Assembly (NCBI GenBank): GCA_016711435.1 | Contig: JADJSY010000003.1 | Span: 233,956-297,955 of the forward strand | Reading direction: 5' to 3' | Origin: Lewinellaceae bacterium | GTDB lineage: Bacteria > Bacteroidota > Bacteroidia > Chitinophagales > Saprospiraceae | DNA length: 64,000 nt | In this document: piece by piece, positions 37,990 through 46,689 of the stretch | Layout of the letters: every line of letters begins with the position of its first letter | How positions within the stretch are numbered: the first letter of the stretch is position 1 | Notes under the pieces: model-generated | What the model was told of the DNA's origin: nothing | The model's database searches: none | The model's input: the letters and a program-made list of their open reading frames with translations, nothing else | Made by a program: the position numbers and the translations under genes

Positions 37990-38532
37990 TAAACTTGCAG
38001 CCTTTCCCGCCAACTGCCGCTTCATCATCCACTCATAAGCGCCGAACATAACGCCTGAAAAGAACAAATCGCCGAGCACCGTATTTCTCAAAAATGGCAA
38101 ACCTGCCGCAAAGCAGGCCGTCAGGCCGGCAGGTGTACGAGGGTACATGCCGCTACCCAACCAGGTGCTGAAATTTGTAACAATGAAGAACAATAAGGAA
38201 GCTGTCAGGCTGGCAAACAGCAAGCGCGCCGGCGTCACTTTCTGACTCAACAAAGCCCAGCCGGTCAGCATAACGAGGGCAAAAGCAAGGTAAATCCACC
38301 AGGAAGTGATGAAGGTAAAACCTGTGTAATACTGGCTGTAAATGACGTTGTTCAACACAAGGTCGCTCACAAACAGCGCCAGAAAAGGCACCACCAGCAT
38401 TCGGGCCTGGTGACTGAAATAAGCCGCTCCAAACAGCGCCATAGCGCCGATGGGTGTGAAATTATCCGGGTGCGGCAGCAGACGTGTAATGGCCGCGAGG
38501 CAGGTGAGGGCAAGTGCGAGGCGAAATTTCAT
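37987..38532 (-). CDS. DUF6580-type integral membrane protein
   Basis: 181 residues with five to six hydrophobic helices. The recognisable start RLLPHPDNFTPIGAMALFGA and the segments PFLALFVSDLVLNNVIYSQY, NFSTWLGSGMYPRTPAGL and LPFLRNTVLGDLFFSGVMFG match a family of small Bacteroidota/Proteobacteria membrane proteins resembling ECF-transporter S components. Substrate unknown. It ends at a family B repeat and is preceded on the minus strand by a good Bacteroidota promoter (38786-38817). Confidence 0.82.
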   Translation of the reverse strand: MKFRLALALTCLAAITRLLPHPDNFTPIGAMALFGAAYFSHQARMLVVPFLALFVSDLVLNNVIYSQYYTGFTFITSWWIYLAFALVMLTGWALLSQKVTPARLLFASLTASLLFFIVTNFSTWLGSGMYPRTPAGLTACFAAGLPFLRNTVLGDLFFSGVMFGAYEWMMKRQLAGKAASL

Positions 38533-38639
38533 CTGTATGTTGATTTAGTTCTTGTTGTGGTGGCGTACGGGTTGTGCCAAAAGTCAAATGTTTGAAAACC
38601 TGGTTAAAAAATACCAAATAAAGTTTTGGTCGGGTGCTA

Positions 38640-38706
38640 AATTTGACAACTTTTGAAAGTTGTCAAATTTTCACATTGCATTTGGCGCCTAGTAATTTGG
38701 AGCGAA
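38640..38706. repeat. Repeat family F (TTGACAACTTT hairpin), copy 1
   Basis: AATTTGACAACTTT and AGTTGTCAAATT pair around TGAA, followed by TTCACATTGCATTTGGCG and TAATTTGG. The same hairpin plus trailing TTCACATTGCGTTTGGCG is at 41045-41112. Confidence 0.8.
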
Positions 38707-38785
38707 AAAACATTTTTTTCCGCTTTAGGCTTTTTACACACTCCCAACAAAGCGCCGCCGAACAGGGTTCGGCGGTACAATGCCG

Positions 38786-38817
38786 CAAAGATAGGACGAA
38801 CAATCCCCGACCCGCAA
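38786..38817 (-). promoter_or_regulatory. Bacteroidota-type promoter for the DUF6580 gene
   Basis: On the minus strand, TTG (38815-38817) is followed after 21 bases by TATCTTTG (38786-38793), matching the -33 TTG / -7 TAnnTTTG pattern of Bacteroidota sigma-A. Transcription would start near 38778, about 245 bases before the ATG, across the family F hairpin. Confidence 0.55.
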
Positions 38818-39076
38818 CGTTTCTCTAAAAAAAGCCTGTACTTGTGTGCTTTTCCCTAAAATTGCAGCTTAGTTATCCGTTATCCGTTATTAGTTATCAG
38901 GGGACCTGGCGTTGTAGTAACCCTTGGCTTTGAGGAAGGACGGGGGCCGGGGCCGGAAAGGCAGAACAAAAAAAAACAAATTAACCACTAACTGACTATA
39001 ACTCGGCCAAAAGTCACCACACGAATAACCAATAACCAATAACCAATAACTAAATCACCACCAACTCTTTCGATAC

Positions 39077-40933
39077 ATGAAAAATCTTGTTTTCCTGCTG
39101 TTCCTCAGCGCCACTACCCTATCCGCCCAGCCCGACCGGTGGCAACAGCGCATCAATTACGAAATGAATATTGATATGGATGCGGCCCGGCACCAATACC
39201 GCGGCGACATGCGTATGACCTATACGAATAACAGCCCCGACACCCTGGAAAAGGTGTTTTACCACCTGTATTTCAATGCTTTCCAGCCGAACAGCATGAT
39301 GGATGTGCGTTCCAGAACCATCGAAGACGCTGACGGACGTGTGGCCGACCGCATTTCCAAACTGAAACCCGACGAACTGGGTTACATCAAAGTGAATACC
39401 CTGCGGCACAACGGGAAAGCCGTGAAGTTTTTGACCAATGAGACTATCCTCGAAGTGACACTAAATGAACCCATTCTGCCCGGCAGCAGCACCGTTTTCC
39501 AGATGGAATGGGATGCCCAGGTACCGCTTCAAATCCGCCGTTCTGGCCGCGACAACCGCGAAGGTGTGGAATTTTCCATGGCACAGTGGTACCCGAAGCT
39601 CTGCGAATATGACTACCAGGGCTGGCACGCCAATCCGTATGTCGCCCGTGAATTTTACGGGGTTTGGGGCGATTTCGATGTCAAAATTTCGATGGATAAA
39701 AACTACGTCATCGCTGCGGGCGGGTACCTCCAGAATCCGCAGGAAATCGGATATGGATATGAAGACCCCGCGCAGCCCCTTCGCCGACCGACCGGTGACA
39801 AACTGCTCTGGCATTTCAAAACACCCAATGTGCACGACTTCTGCTGGGCCGCCGACCCCGAATATACCCAAATCTCGATCAAAGCCCAGGACGGCAGCAC
39901 CATGCGGTTTTTCTGGCAAAAAGGCAAGGGATACGACGAGCAATGGCAAAAACTGCCGGCTATCATGGATCGCGCCAGAACGCACATGAATACGCATTTC
40001 GGCAAATATCCTTACCGGGAATACAGTTTTATCCAGGGCGGCGACGGCGGCATGGAATACCCGCTGGCAACCCTCATTACCGGCAACCGATCGCTCAATT
40101 CTTTGGTAGGTGTATCCGTACATGAGCAATTGCACTCCTGGTATCAGATGGTACTCGGCACCAATGAAAGCCTGTACGCCTGGATGGACGAAGGATTTAC
40201 CTCTTATGCAGAATCAGTGGTCGAAAACGAACTCGCCCGCGAGGGCCTGTTGCCCGGCAGAACAGCCAGTGCAAACCCGCACGCCGGTACCTATGCCAAT
40301 TACAACCGCCTGGCTACCAGTGGAAAAGAAGAACCGCTTACCACCCATGCAGATCATTTCAACTCCAACTTTGCTTATTCATTAGCCGCTTATGTCAAGG
40401 GAGAAGTGTTCCTCAACCAAATGGATTATATCATTGGAAAAGAGGCTTTTTCTCAAGGATTGCTGCGCTACTTCGAAACCTGGAAATTTAAACACCCCAA
40501 TGCAAACGACGTGATCCGCATTTTTGAAAATCAAAGCGGTCTGGAACTCGACTGGTACAAGGAAGATTTTGTATTTTCAACCAGAACCATTGATTATGCC
40601 ATCGATTCCGTGGCTGAGCAGGACGATAAAGACACCCGTGTTGACATTAAACGCATCGGGCTCAGGGCAATGCCGCTCGATATTGTCGTGACGTACAGCA
40701 ACGGCGACCAGGAAGTTTTTTACGCTCCGCTGGAAAGTATGCGCGGTGAAAAACCCCGGGAAAATACAATGAAAAGAACACTTTTACCCGACCACCGCTG
40801 GGTGGACCCCACCTACACGTTCGTCATTCCGGAACGATTGAAAAAAATAGTAAAAATCGAAATCGATCCTACTCAACGTATGGCTGATCAGGACTGGGAA
40901 AACAACGTGTGGGAGATCGAGGTGAAAAAGTAA
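39077..40933 (+). CDS. M1-family (gluzincin) metallopeptidase, exported
   Basis: 618 residues with a signal peptide (MKNLVFLLFLSATTLSAQP). The zinc site is HEQLH with a Glu exactly 18 residues later (in WMDEGFTSYAE), as in M1 aminopeptidases. The exopeptidase motif appears as GGDGGMEYPLATLI (GxMEN variant). An N-terminal beta-sandwich carries MTYTNNSPDTLEKVFYHLYF, and ENQSGLELDWYKEDFV lies in the C-terminal part. It probably trims peptides in the periplasm or at the surface. No T9SS domain is present. The ATG lies 20 bases after a GTTAT repeat arm. Confidence 0.92.
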   Translation: MKNLVFLLFLSATTLSAQPDRWQQRINYEMNIDMDAARHQYRGDMRMTYTNNSPDTLEKVFYHLYFNAFQPNSMMDVRSRTIEDADGRVADRISKLKPDELGYIKVNTLRHNGKAVKFLTNETILEVTLNEPILPGSSTVFQMEWDAQVPLQIRRSGRDNREGVEFSMAQWYPKLCEYDYQGWHANPYVAREFYGVWGDFDVKISMDKNYVIAAGGYLQNPQEIGYGYEDPAQPLRRPTGDKLLWHFKTPNVHDFCWAADPEYTQISIKAQDGSTMRFFWQKGKGYDEQWQKLPAIMDRARTHMNTHFGKYPYREYSFIQGGDGGMEYPLATLITGNRSLNSLVGVSVHEQLHSWYQMVLGTNESLYAWMDEGFTSYAESVVENELAREGLLPGRTASANPHAGTYANYNRLATSGKEEPLTTHADHFNSNFAYSLAAYVKGEVFLNQMDYIIGKEAFSQGLLRYFETWKFKHPNANDVIRIFENQSGLELDWYKEDFVFSTRTIDYAIDSVAEQDDKDTRVDIKRIGLRAMPLDIVVTYSNGDQEVFYAPLESMRGEKPRENTMKRTLLPDHRWVDPTYTFVIPERLKKIVKIEIDPTQRMADQDWENNVWEIEVKK

Positions 40934-41044
40934 AGGGCGACTTGGCATTTATCCGGAGTGTTCAAAGAAGTGCGGGTGTCTCAAAAGTAAAGTGTGGGAA
41001 TTGCCAAGAAAATTTGCCAAGTTAGTAAGTTTGGGCAGGTACTA

Positions 41045-41112
41045 AAATTGACAACTTTTAAAAAGTTGTCAATTTTTCACATTGCGTTTGGCGACAATAA
41101 TTTGGCACGATA
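41045..41112. repeat. Repeat family F (TTGACAACTTT hairpin), copy 2
   Basis: AAAATTGACAACTTTT and AAAGTTGTCAATTTTT pair, followed by TTCACATTGCGTTTGGCG, AATAATTTGGCACGA, parallel to 38640-38706. Confidence 0.8.
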
Positions 41113-41310
41113 AAAGGATTCTTTTCTCCAACGTGTTTATGCTTATTTTTGCGCAAAATTTTTCAACGTTGTTGTGTCAAACGGGGGGGGGGGAAGGGGG
41201 CCGCAAAATTTTACAATTTTTTGGAGGAACCTCCCGAACGTTAAAACTTTCGGGGGGGGGGGAGGGGGTAAAAAAAAAATTTAAACTGAACCTTAAACAA
41301 TAAAAAAAAA

Positions 41311-41318
41311 TACCTTTG
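41311..41318 (+). promoter_or_regulatory. Candidate -7 box for the enoyl-CoA hydratase gene
   Basis: TACCTTTG matches TAnnTTTG and is 26 bases before the ATG, so the leader would be about 20 bases. The -33 region is inside or near the distorted A-run, so it cannot be judged. Confidence 0.45.
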
Positions 41319-41343
41319 ACACATACCCTAAAAAAAGCGCCTT

Positions 41344-42126
41344 ATGCAATACGAAAATTTACAAATATCCCTGGAAGGCGGCATCGCCATAGTCACCATC
41401 AGCCGGGAAAAAGCGTTGAATGCGCTGAACAGCCGCACCATAGAGGAATTGCAGCACTATTTTGGTGAAGCGGCGCACGAAGTGGAAGGACTGAAAGGTA
41501 TAATCCTGACCGGAGCCGGCGAAAAGGCGTTTGTCGCCGGGGCAGATATTACCGAATTCAGCGGCCTGAGCGCTGCCGACGGCATGAAATTGGCCAAACG
41601 AGGTCAGGACGTGTTTTTCCTGATCGAACGTTTTCCTAAACCCGTAGTCGCTGCCGTCAACGGGTTTGCATTGGGCGGCGGTTGCGAACTGGCCATGGCC
41701 TGCCACCTGCGAATCGCCGGTGAAAAAGCAAAATTCGGACAACCGGAGGTCAACCTGGGACTTATTCCAGGTTATGGCGGCACCCAGCGTCTGATCCAGT
41801 ACATCGGAAAAACAAAAGCTATGGAACTGCTGATGACCGCAGAAATCATCGGCGCCGATGACGCGCGTCAACTGGGCCTGGTCAACTACGTCGTACCTTC
41901 GGGCGCTGAAATTGACAAGGCCAAAGAACTGATTGAAAAGATCGCTACCAAAGCGCCGTTTGCCATTTCACAGGTGATTGAATGCGTCAATGCCTACTAT
42001 GAAGAAGGTGTTGACGGTTTTTGGAAAGAAGTGGATGCCTTCGGCGAATGCAGCGGAACGGAAGATTTTCGGGAAGGCGCCGCGGCGTTTGTGGAAAAAA
42101 GGAAGGCGGTTTTTAGCGGAAGATAA
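41344..42126 (+). CDS. Enoyl-CoA hydratase/isomerase (crotonase family)
   Basis: 260 residues. The oxyanion-hole and catalytic elements are clear: GAGEKAFVAGADITEF, AAVNGFALGGGCELAMACHL, and FGQPEVNLGLIPGYGGTQRL, containing the two catalytic glutamates of water-adding hydratases. It hydrates trans-2-enoyl-CoA in beta-oxidation or related pathways. Length and motifs are normal. It stands alone between repeat elements; no thiolase or acyl-CoA dehydrogenase is adjacent. Confidence 0.93.
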   Translation: MQYENLQISLEGGIAIVTISREKALNALNSRTIEELQHYFGEAAHEVEGLKGIILTGAGEKAFVAGADITEFSGLSAADGMKLAKRGQDVFFLIERFPKPVVAAVNGFALGGGCELAMACHLRIAGEKAKFGQPEVNLGLIPGYGGTQRLIQYIGKTKAMELLMTAEIIGADDARQLGLVNYVVPSGAEIDKAKELIEKIATKAPFAISQVIECVNAYYEEGVDGFWKEVDAFGECSGTEDFREGAAAFVEKRKAVFSGR

Positions 42127-42348
42127 GAGTGTTTGGTGTTTGGTTTTTAGTGTTTAGTGGTGCTTCGCCTTTGGCCATTCCCCCGACCCCTAAAGGGGAG
42201 TACATCGCAATAGATTAATAATTTTAACTTAAAGTGCAGATTGTCAATCTATTGTGATGTGCTCCCCTTTAGGGGTCGGGGGAATGGCCAAAGGCGAAGC
42301 ACCACTAAACACTAAAAACCAAACACTAAACACCCAAAAAAACATAAC
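42127..42348. repeat. Nested palindromic element family C, copy 2
   Basis: Outer GTGTTTGGTGTTTGGTTTTT arms pair with AAAAACCAAACACTAAACAC; next layer GGTGCTTCGCCTTTGGCCAT pairs with ATGGCCAAAGGCGAAGCACC; next CCCCGACCCCTAAAGGGGAG pairs with CTCCCCTTTAGGGGTCGGGG; core TAACTTAAAGTGCAGATTG and TCAATCTATTGTGATGT. It fills the gap exactly from stop to next ATG. Confidence 0.92.
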
Positions 42349-43383
42349 ATGCATAAGAAAATAGAAACAGATATCATCATCATAGGAGCAGGCCCTGTCG
42401 GCCTGTTTGCCGTTTTTGAAGCAGGTTTGCTCAAAATGCGCTGCCACCTTATCGATGCATTGCCGCAACCTGGCGGGCAACTGACGGAAATTTACCCGAA
42501 AAAACCCATATACGATATCCCGGGATACCCTTCCGTATTGGCCGGGGATCTGGTGCAAAATCTCATGCAACAAATCGCTCCATTCAACCCTGGTTTTACC
42601 CTGGGCGAACGCGCCGAAAACATCGAAAAACAGGAAGACGGGCGCTGGTGCGTGACGACTACCCGCGGTACGCAACACCTGGCGCCGGCAATTTTTATCG
42701 CGGGTGGACTGGGCAGTTTCGAGCCGCGCAAACCGCCGATAGACAACATTGAAAAATTTGAAGACCACGGCGTAGAATACTTTGTGCGCAACCCGGAGGA
42801 TTACAAAAATTCCCGCGTCGTCATTGCCGGCGGCGGCGATTCAGCGCTGGACTGGACGATCTACCTCGCCGAACTGGCCGATCAAATCACCCTGATCCAC
42901 CGCCGCACGGAGTTTCGCGGCGCGCCTGATTCGGTTGAAAAGGTGATGGAACTGGCTGAATCCGGCAAAATAAAACTGATTACCAATGCACAGGTTGTTG
43001 GTTTGCAAGGAAATGGAAAACTGAACGGCGTGGTCATTCAGCACGATACCGACGGCGAATTTGAAGTGGCCGCCGATCATTTTGTACCCTTGTTCGGTCT
43101 CACACCCAAACTCGGCCCTATCGCAGATTGGGGTCTGACGATTGATAAAAGCGCTATCGAGGTCAATACGACAGATTATGCCACCAACGTGCCCGGCATT
43201 TACGCCATTGGCGACATCAATACTTATCCGGGCAAATTAAAACTGATCCTCTGTGGTTTCCATGAGGCGACCCTGGCCTGCCAGTCGGCATTCAAAGTGG
43301 TATTTCCCGATAAAAAACTCTCCTTTAAATATACTACTGTGACGGGGATCGAAGGGATGCCGGGTAGGTTGTTTAGGTGTTGA
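42349..43383 (+). CDS. Thioredoxin-reductase-like ferredoxin-NAD(P)+ reductase
   Basis: 344 residues with two nucleotide-binding folds: FAD site IIIIGAGPVGLFAVFEAG near the N-terminus and NAD(P) site SRVVIAGGGDSALDWTIYLA, followed by LIHRRTEFRGAPDSVEKV. The closing FAD segment is PGIYAIGDINTYPGKLKLIL. The CxxC redox pair of true thioredoxin reductase is missing from the central domain, which marks the TrxR-like FNR class. It passes electrons between NADPH and ferredoxin; a 2Fe-2S ferredoxin gene follows 174 bases on, supporting this. Confidence 0.92.
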   Translation: MHKKIETDIIIIGAGPVGLFAVFEAGLLKMRCHLIDALPQPGGQLTEIYPKKPIYDIPGYPSVLAGDLVQNLMQQIAPFNPGFTLGERAENIEKQEDGRWCVTTTRGTQHLAPAIFIAGGLGSFEPRKPPIDNIEKFEDHGVEYFVRNPEDYKNSRVVIAGGGDSALDWTIYLAELADQITLIHRRTEFRGAPDSVEKVMELAESGKIKLITNAQVVGLQGNGKLNGVVIQHDTDGEFEVAADHFVPLFGLTPKLGPIADWGLTIDKSAIEVNTTDYATNVPGIYAIGDINTYPGKLKLILCGFHEATLACQSAFKVVFPDKKLSFKYTTVTGIEGMPGRLFRC

Positions 43384-43557
43384 GGGTGAGGTATGAGGGA
43401 TGGCCGATTGGTGTTGAGGCCCTTCGCTTTTGGCAATCATAACGCTCGGGCGAAATACCACACTGATGCCAAAAGCGAAGGCACTAAACACCAAACACCA
43501 AATACGGCCAAGAGCGGAGCACCCTAAACACTAAACACCATACACTAAACACTTACT
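43384..43557. repeat. Inverted repeat with GGTGTTTAGTG arms between FNR and ferredoxin genes
   Basis: Inner arms CCTTCGCTTTTGGCA (about 43421-43435) and TGCCAAAAGCGAAGG (about 43466-43480), then several TAAACACCAAACACCAAATAC phrases up to the ferredoxin ATG. Confidence 0.8.
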
Positions 43558-43896
43558 ATGGTAGATACCATCCAAATCAACATCATCGATCGCGCGGGCG
43601 AGCGGCATCAACTTGACGCGCCGACTGATATGGGCATGAATATCATGGAGTTATGCAAAGCCTACGAACTCCCGGTAGAAGGCACCTGCGGAGGAATGGC
43701 CTTGTGCGCCTCCTGCCATGTGTATGTATTGAGCGAACAGAAATTGCCCGAACCCACCGACGATGAACTGGCCATGCTGGATGCCGCTTTTTTTGTACAA
43801 GCGAACAGCAGGCTGGGCTGTCAACTAAAATTAAAGGAGGAATTGAATGGGCTGACACTGGAACTGGCTCCGCTAGTGTGTGGTGGTGAGTCGTGA
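43558..43896 (+). CDS. 2Fe-2S ferredoxin (adrenodoxin-like)
   Basis: 112 residues. The cluster ligands are visible as GTCGGMALCASCHVYVL (C-x5-C-x2-C) and the distant cysteine in NSRLGCQLKL. The sequence ELCKAYELPVEGTCGG is typical of the vertebrate/bacterial-type ferredoxin fold. It should accept electrons from the adjacent FNR-like flavoprotein. The last three codons (GES) and the stop lie inside the left arm of the palindrome at 43886, so the natural C-terminus may have been altered by that element. Confidence 0.92.
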   Translation: MVDTIQINIIDRAGERHQLDAPTDMGMNIMELCKAYELPVEGTCGGMALCASCHVYVLSEQKLPEPTDDELAMLDAAFFVQANSRLGCQLKLKEELNGLTLELAPLVCGGES

Positions 43897-43971
43897 ATCG
43901 TGAGTGGCATTCCGTTAGAAAAATATTGAGTTCTTCTTACAACGGAATGCCACTCACGATTCACGACTCAC
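43886..43971. repeat. Perfect 31-bp-arm palindrome family E, copy 1
   Basis: 43886-43916 is the exact complement of 43941-43971. Arms: GTGAGTCGTGAATCGTGAGT then GGCATTCCGTT; loop contains ATTGAGTTCTTCTT. It overlaps the end of the ferredoxin gene and supplies its TGA. Copy 2 is at 57781-57875. Confidence 0.92.
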
Positions 43972-43983
43972 CAACACTAAATT

Positions 43984-45693
43984 TCAATCAACCTTCAGCA
44001 CTTCGATCTCCGCAATCTTCCACTGCACCGCCTTCTGCAAATCGTAGTTTTGCAGGCGATTATGGTAGAAATAGAGCACCCTGAAATTGGTGGAGGCAAT
44101 ATGGCCTTCTTTCGTGAGAATCAGCGGTTTATCTGTATGAAAAATACCAAGATTTTTGACGCCGTCGCGGACGACATCTTCTGCCGTGCGGTGTATTTCC
44201 GGCGCGAGTCTGATTTTCCCTTGTTCTTCCCATTGAAACAAGCGCGCCTGCATTTGTTCCACTACTTCCGTGACGGCATGAAACGGGAACAGGTAATCAT
44301 CCGGCGGAAGCCGCAGGATACCAAATAAATCGAGTTTAGGATTTTCATGCAGCAGCATTTCAAAAACGGCGAATGCAATCAGGTGGCTGCTCAAGACGAC
44401 ATTTTCGATATGGTACCGATCGATAATGCGCTCGGCCAGCAGTTTCGTATATTCTTCTTCCCGTTGCCGGTCTTCATTCACTTCGTTGCGGGCGATAAAA
44501 TATTCCTGGACATCCAGTTCATTGCCAAAGCGGTCGAAACTGCGGCCCTCGGCATTCACCATATTGCCGAGCACGTCCATGGGTTTGCCGATACTCAGGG
44601 TAATATCGCTGGTTGTGGAAAAGAAACGCCAGATAAAACGCAGCCATCCGCGAACACTTTTACCTTCATCCCGGAGCCGGATATAATTTTCCTTACCGGT
44701 GCTGCGCAGGTGTTGTTCGATCAAGAAAGGGGCTTCCAAAACAGAATTATAACATAGTACCAGCGGAACGATAAATACTTTTTCTTTCATATGTTGCTGA
44801 CACATAGCACGTTGTGCTTCTACAGCAGTGCCGAGCAAGCCCATTTTCAAGTCCCTTTCCAGTTCACCCGATCGCGAGCGGGTACCGCCCGGGAAAAAGA
44901 GGGTATTTACGCCCCGCTGAATGCTCAGGTTGCTCATCACTTTCAGGGTTTCCAGGTAAATGGGGTTTTTTTTGCGGCGGTCAACCCGGTATGCGCCGAG
45001 GCGGTTCATAAAATAGGCCGCAGGACCAAAATTGTACAGGTTCAGTCCGGCGCCGTAACTAAACGAAGGCATACCCAGAATCTGGTCGAGCGCATAACCC
45101 ACCAGGATGGAATCCAGGTTGCTACTATGCGTCGGCACGACGATGACCGTACCGTGCTGAAAAAGTTGGCGCACCGTCTCCACGTCGCCCATCACATTCA
45201 GGCGCTCGTACAGGTGTCGCCGCCCGCGCCAGATAGAGCGCAGGCTTTTGCCGACGGCCGCATTAAAAATACGGTTGAAAAAAGCCGTCAGGAAACGCTG
45301 CGCAAAACGGAAAGTAGGAATCTGGAAAGTACCGACAATTTCTTCAGAGTAGCGGTGAATGATCTTATGCAGAATATCTTCCGCCACCGCTTTTGCCTGC
45401 GGGTCGTCGCGGTCGAGCGACTTTTTGATGAGTTTTTTGCTGATCCGGTTCCAAAACTGGCGCTCATTCGGCGGATCCACTTTCCAGGGGTCTTCCTTGA
45501 TACGGATGCGCTCGTGGTACATGGTTTTCACGATCACATCCGACAGGTCTTTGCGGTGCCTGCTCACCAGACGTTTGAACGTAAACTCATCTATTTCCCG
45601 GATAAACTCCGCGCGATCCTTGCTCAACCGGTAGATGGGCCAGTCTTCGATGCGCTCGATGATGCGGGGATATATGGTAACTTCTTTTTTCAT
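43984..45693 (-). CDS. PlsB-like glycerol-3-phosphate/1-acyl-glycerol acyltransferase
   Basis: 569 residues, soluble or peripherally bound. The acyltransferase block I is VVVPTHSSNLDSILVGYAL (H-x4-D), block II-like GPAAYFMNRLGAYRVDRRKK, and block III TLFFPGGTRSRSGELERDLK, then AMCQQHMKEKVFIVPLVLCY. Long N- and C-terminal helical regions resemble PlsB-type proteins. It should acylate a glycerol-phosphate backbone in phospholipid synthesis. A possible promoter (TTGACT-N22-TATTTTTG, minus strand) lies 40-75 bases upstream. Confidence 0.88.
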   Translation of the reverse strand: MKKEVTIYPRIIERIEDWPIYRLSKDRAEFIREIDEFTFKRLVSRHRKDLSDVIVKTMYHERIRIKEDPWKVDPPNERQFWNRISKKLIKKSLDRDDPQAKAVAEDILHKIIHRYSEEIVGTFQIPTFRFAQRFLTAFFNRIFNAAVGKSLRSIWRGRRHLYERLNVMGDVETVRQLFQHGTVIVVPTHSSNLDSILVGYALDQILGMPSFSYGAGLNLYNFGPAAYFMNRLGAYRVDRRKKNPIYLETLKVMSNLSIQRGVNTLFFPGGTRSRSGELERDLKMGLLGTAVEAQRAMCQQHMKEKVFIVPLVLCYNSVLEAPFLIEQHLRSTGKENYIRLRDEGKSVRGWLRFIWRFFSTTSDITLSIGKPMDVLGNMVNAEGRSFDRFGNELDVQEYFIARNEVNEDRQREEEYTKLLAERIIDRYHIENVVLSSHLIAFAVFEMLLHENPKLDLFGILRLPPDDYLFPFHAVTEVVEQMQARLFQWEEQGKIRLAPEIHRTAEDVVRDGVKNLGIFHTDKPLILTKEGHIASTNFRVLYFYHNRLQNYDLQKAVQWKIAEIEVLKVD

Positions 45694-45732
45694 ATAATAC
45701 TTGGCTGAAAATCAACCGGATAAGTAAAAGGG

Positions 45733-45768
45733 CAAAAATAGAAAAGGGCAAAAAGCAATGTTAGTCAA
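45733..45768 (-). promoter_or_regulatory. Candidate promoter for the PlsB-like gene
   Basis: Minus strand TTGACT (45763-45768), 22-base spacer, TATTTTTG (45733-45740), matching the Bacteroidota -33/-7 pattern with a slightly long spacer. Transcription would start near 45726, about 33 bases before the ATG. Confidence 0.45.
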
Positions 45769-45811
45769 TGCGTTACAGAAGATTAACCATCAATTAATTT
45801 TGCACACCTAC

Positions 45812-46438
45812 TTACTCTTTTTTACCTGGTTTCGACCATTTGGCGATGTATTCCAGCAATTCGGTTCTGCCGATTCTTTTTTCTGCGGAACTGATAAAAT
45901 ACGTAGGAAGCGTTTCCCAGGTTTTGGACAACTCCGCCATAAACAAGTCTATATTTTTCTGGATAGTATCCTTGCCGATGCGGTCCGTTTTTGTAAAAAC
46001 AATGACAAATGGAACTTCGAGCTCGCCGAAATTATTGATAAAATCCAGGTCGATTTTGGTTGGTGGAATCGTCGAATCGATCAACACAAATGCGGAAATC
46101 AGTTCTTCCCGTTCGCGGAAGTAACTGGTAATCATGCCCTGCAGGTTTCTCTGCTGGGATTTAGATACCCGGGCATAACCGTAACCGGGCAAATCGACCA
46201 GGTACCAGGAGTGGTTGATCAGAAAAAAATTGAGGAGTCGCGTTTTGCCCGGAGTGCCTGAAACCTTGGCTAAACCCTTGTGGGTCAGCATATTAATCAG
46301 GGAGGACTTGCCCACGTTGGAGCGCCCGATAAATGCGAATTCAGGGCGGCCATCTTTGGGACAGGCGCCGACTTTCGGATAACTGGCGATAAATTCTGCA
46401 CTTTGAACTTCCATATCAGGGAGGCGAAGGTAGTGCAT
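45812..46438 (-). CDS. engB: Ribosome biogenesis GTPase EngB/YsxC
   Basis: 208 residues, the usual length. All G motifs are visible: G1 FIGRSNVGKSSLINML, G2 region VSGTPGKTRLLNFFL, G3 LVDLPGYGYARVS, G4 VFTKTDRI and G5 FISSAEKRIG. EngB assists late assembly of the large ribosomal subunit in the cytoplasm. It is followed on the same strand by a small membrane-protein gene lying upstream (46454-46687), 15 bases apart, which may be co-transcribed. Confidence 0.96.
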   Translation of the reverse strand: MHYLRLPDMEVQSAEFIASYPKVGACPKDGRPEFAFIGRSNVGKSSLINMLTHKGLAKVSGTPGKTRLLNFFLINHSWYLVDLPGYGYARVSKSQQRNLQGMITSYFREREELISAFVLIDSTIPPTKIDLDFINNFGELEVPFVIVFTKTDRIGKDTIQKNIDLFMAELSKTWETLPTYFISSAEKRIGRTELLEYIAKWSKPGKKE

Positions 46439-46453
46439 TGCAGCGAAACGCGC

Positions 46454-46687
46454 TTATGGTTCGCTGCTCTCTTCCCTTTCTTCCTCCCAATCCGTGCGCG
46501 ACAACACGATCAACAATACCCCGGCGATGGTCATGATAATTTTAAGAACGAACGCCAGAAGCGTTCCGCCCATTTCCAGCCAGCCCAAAAATACCCAGCG
46601 TACGCCCACCAGGGTCATAATGATCGAAGTGATCCCCAGGACGAACAGCAAAAAACCTAGTGTGAGTAAAAGACCTTTATTTTTCAT
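46454..46687 (-). CDS. Small two-helix membrane protein, unknown function
   Basis: 77 residues from the ATG at 46687: MKNKGLLLTLGFLLFVLGIT and LLAFVLKIIMTIAGVLLIVL are two membrane helices, ending in an acidic tail (DWEEEREESSEP). The longer upstream frame goes through GTGTTTTTG repeats and is excluded. Probably in an operon with engB. No family function known to me. Confidence 0.75.
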   Translation of the reverse strand: MKNKGLLLTLGFLLFVLGITSIIMTLVGVRWVFLGWLEMGGTLLAFVLKIIMTIAGVLLIVLSRTDWEEEREESSEP

Positions 46688-46689
46688 AA

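Larger units (their letters stand above)
38533..39076. other. Intergenic region between divergent genes
   Basis: 544 bases. It holds a TTGACAACTTT hairpin (family F), a GC hairpin CCGCCGAAC/GTTCGGCGG at 38755-38775, a minus-strand promoter, a single GTTAT-arm (38877-38900) followed by AGGGGACCTGG (a fragment of family G), a short G/C-rich stretch at 38941-38960, and a second GTTAT-arm at 39023-39055 before the M1 peptidase ATG. No gene seen. Confidence 0.6.
40934..41343. other. Intergenic region with degenerate repeats and a G-run patch
   Basis: GGAGTGTTCAAAGAAGTGCGGGTGTC at about 40955-40980 is a decayed family A arm. A family F hairpin follows (41045-41112). Bases 41180-41290 are homopolymer-distorted (G-runs of eleven and ten, A-runs of ten) like the patch at 8453. 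A TACCTTTG box precedes the enoyl-CoA hydratase. No gene seen. Confidence 0.6.
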
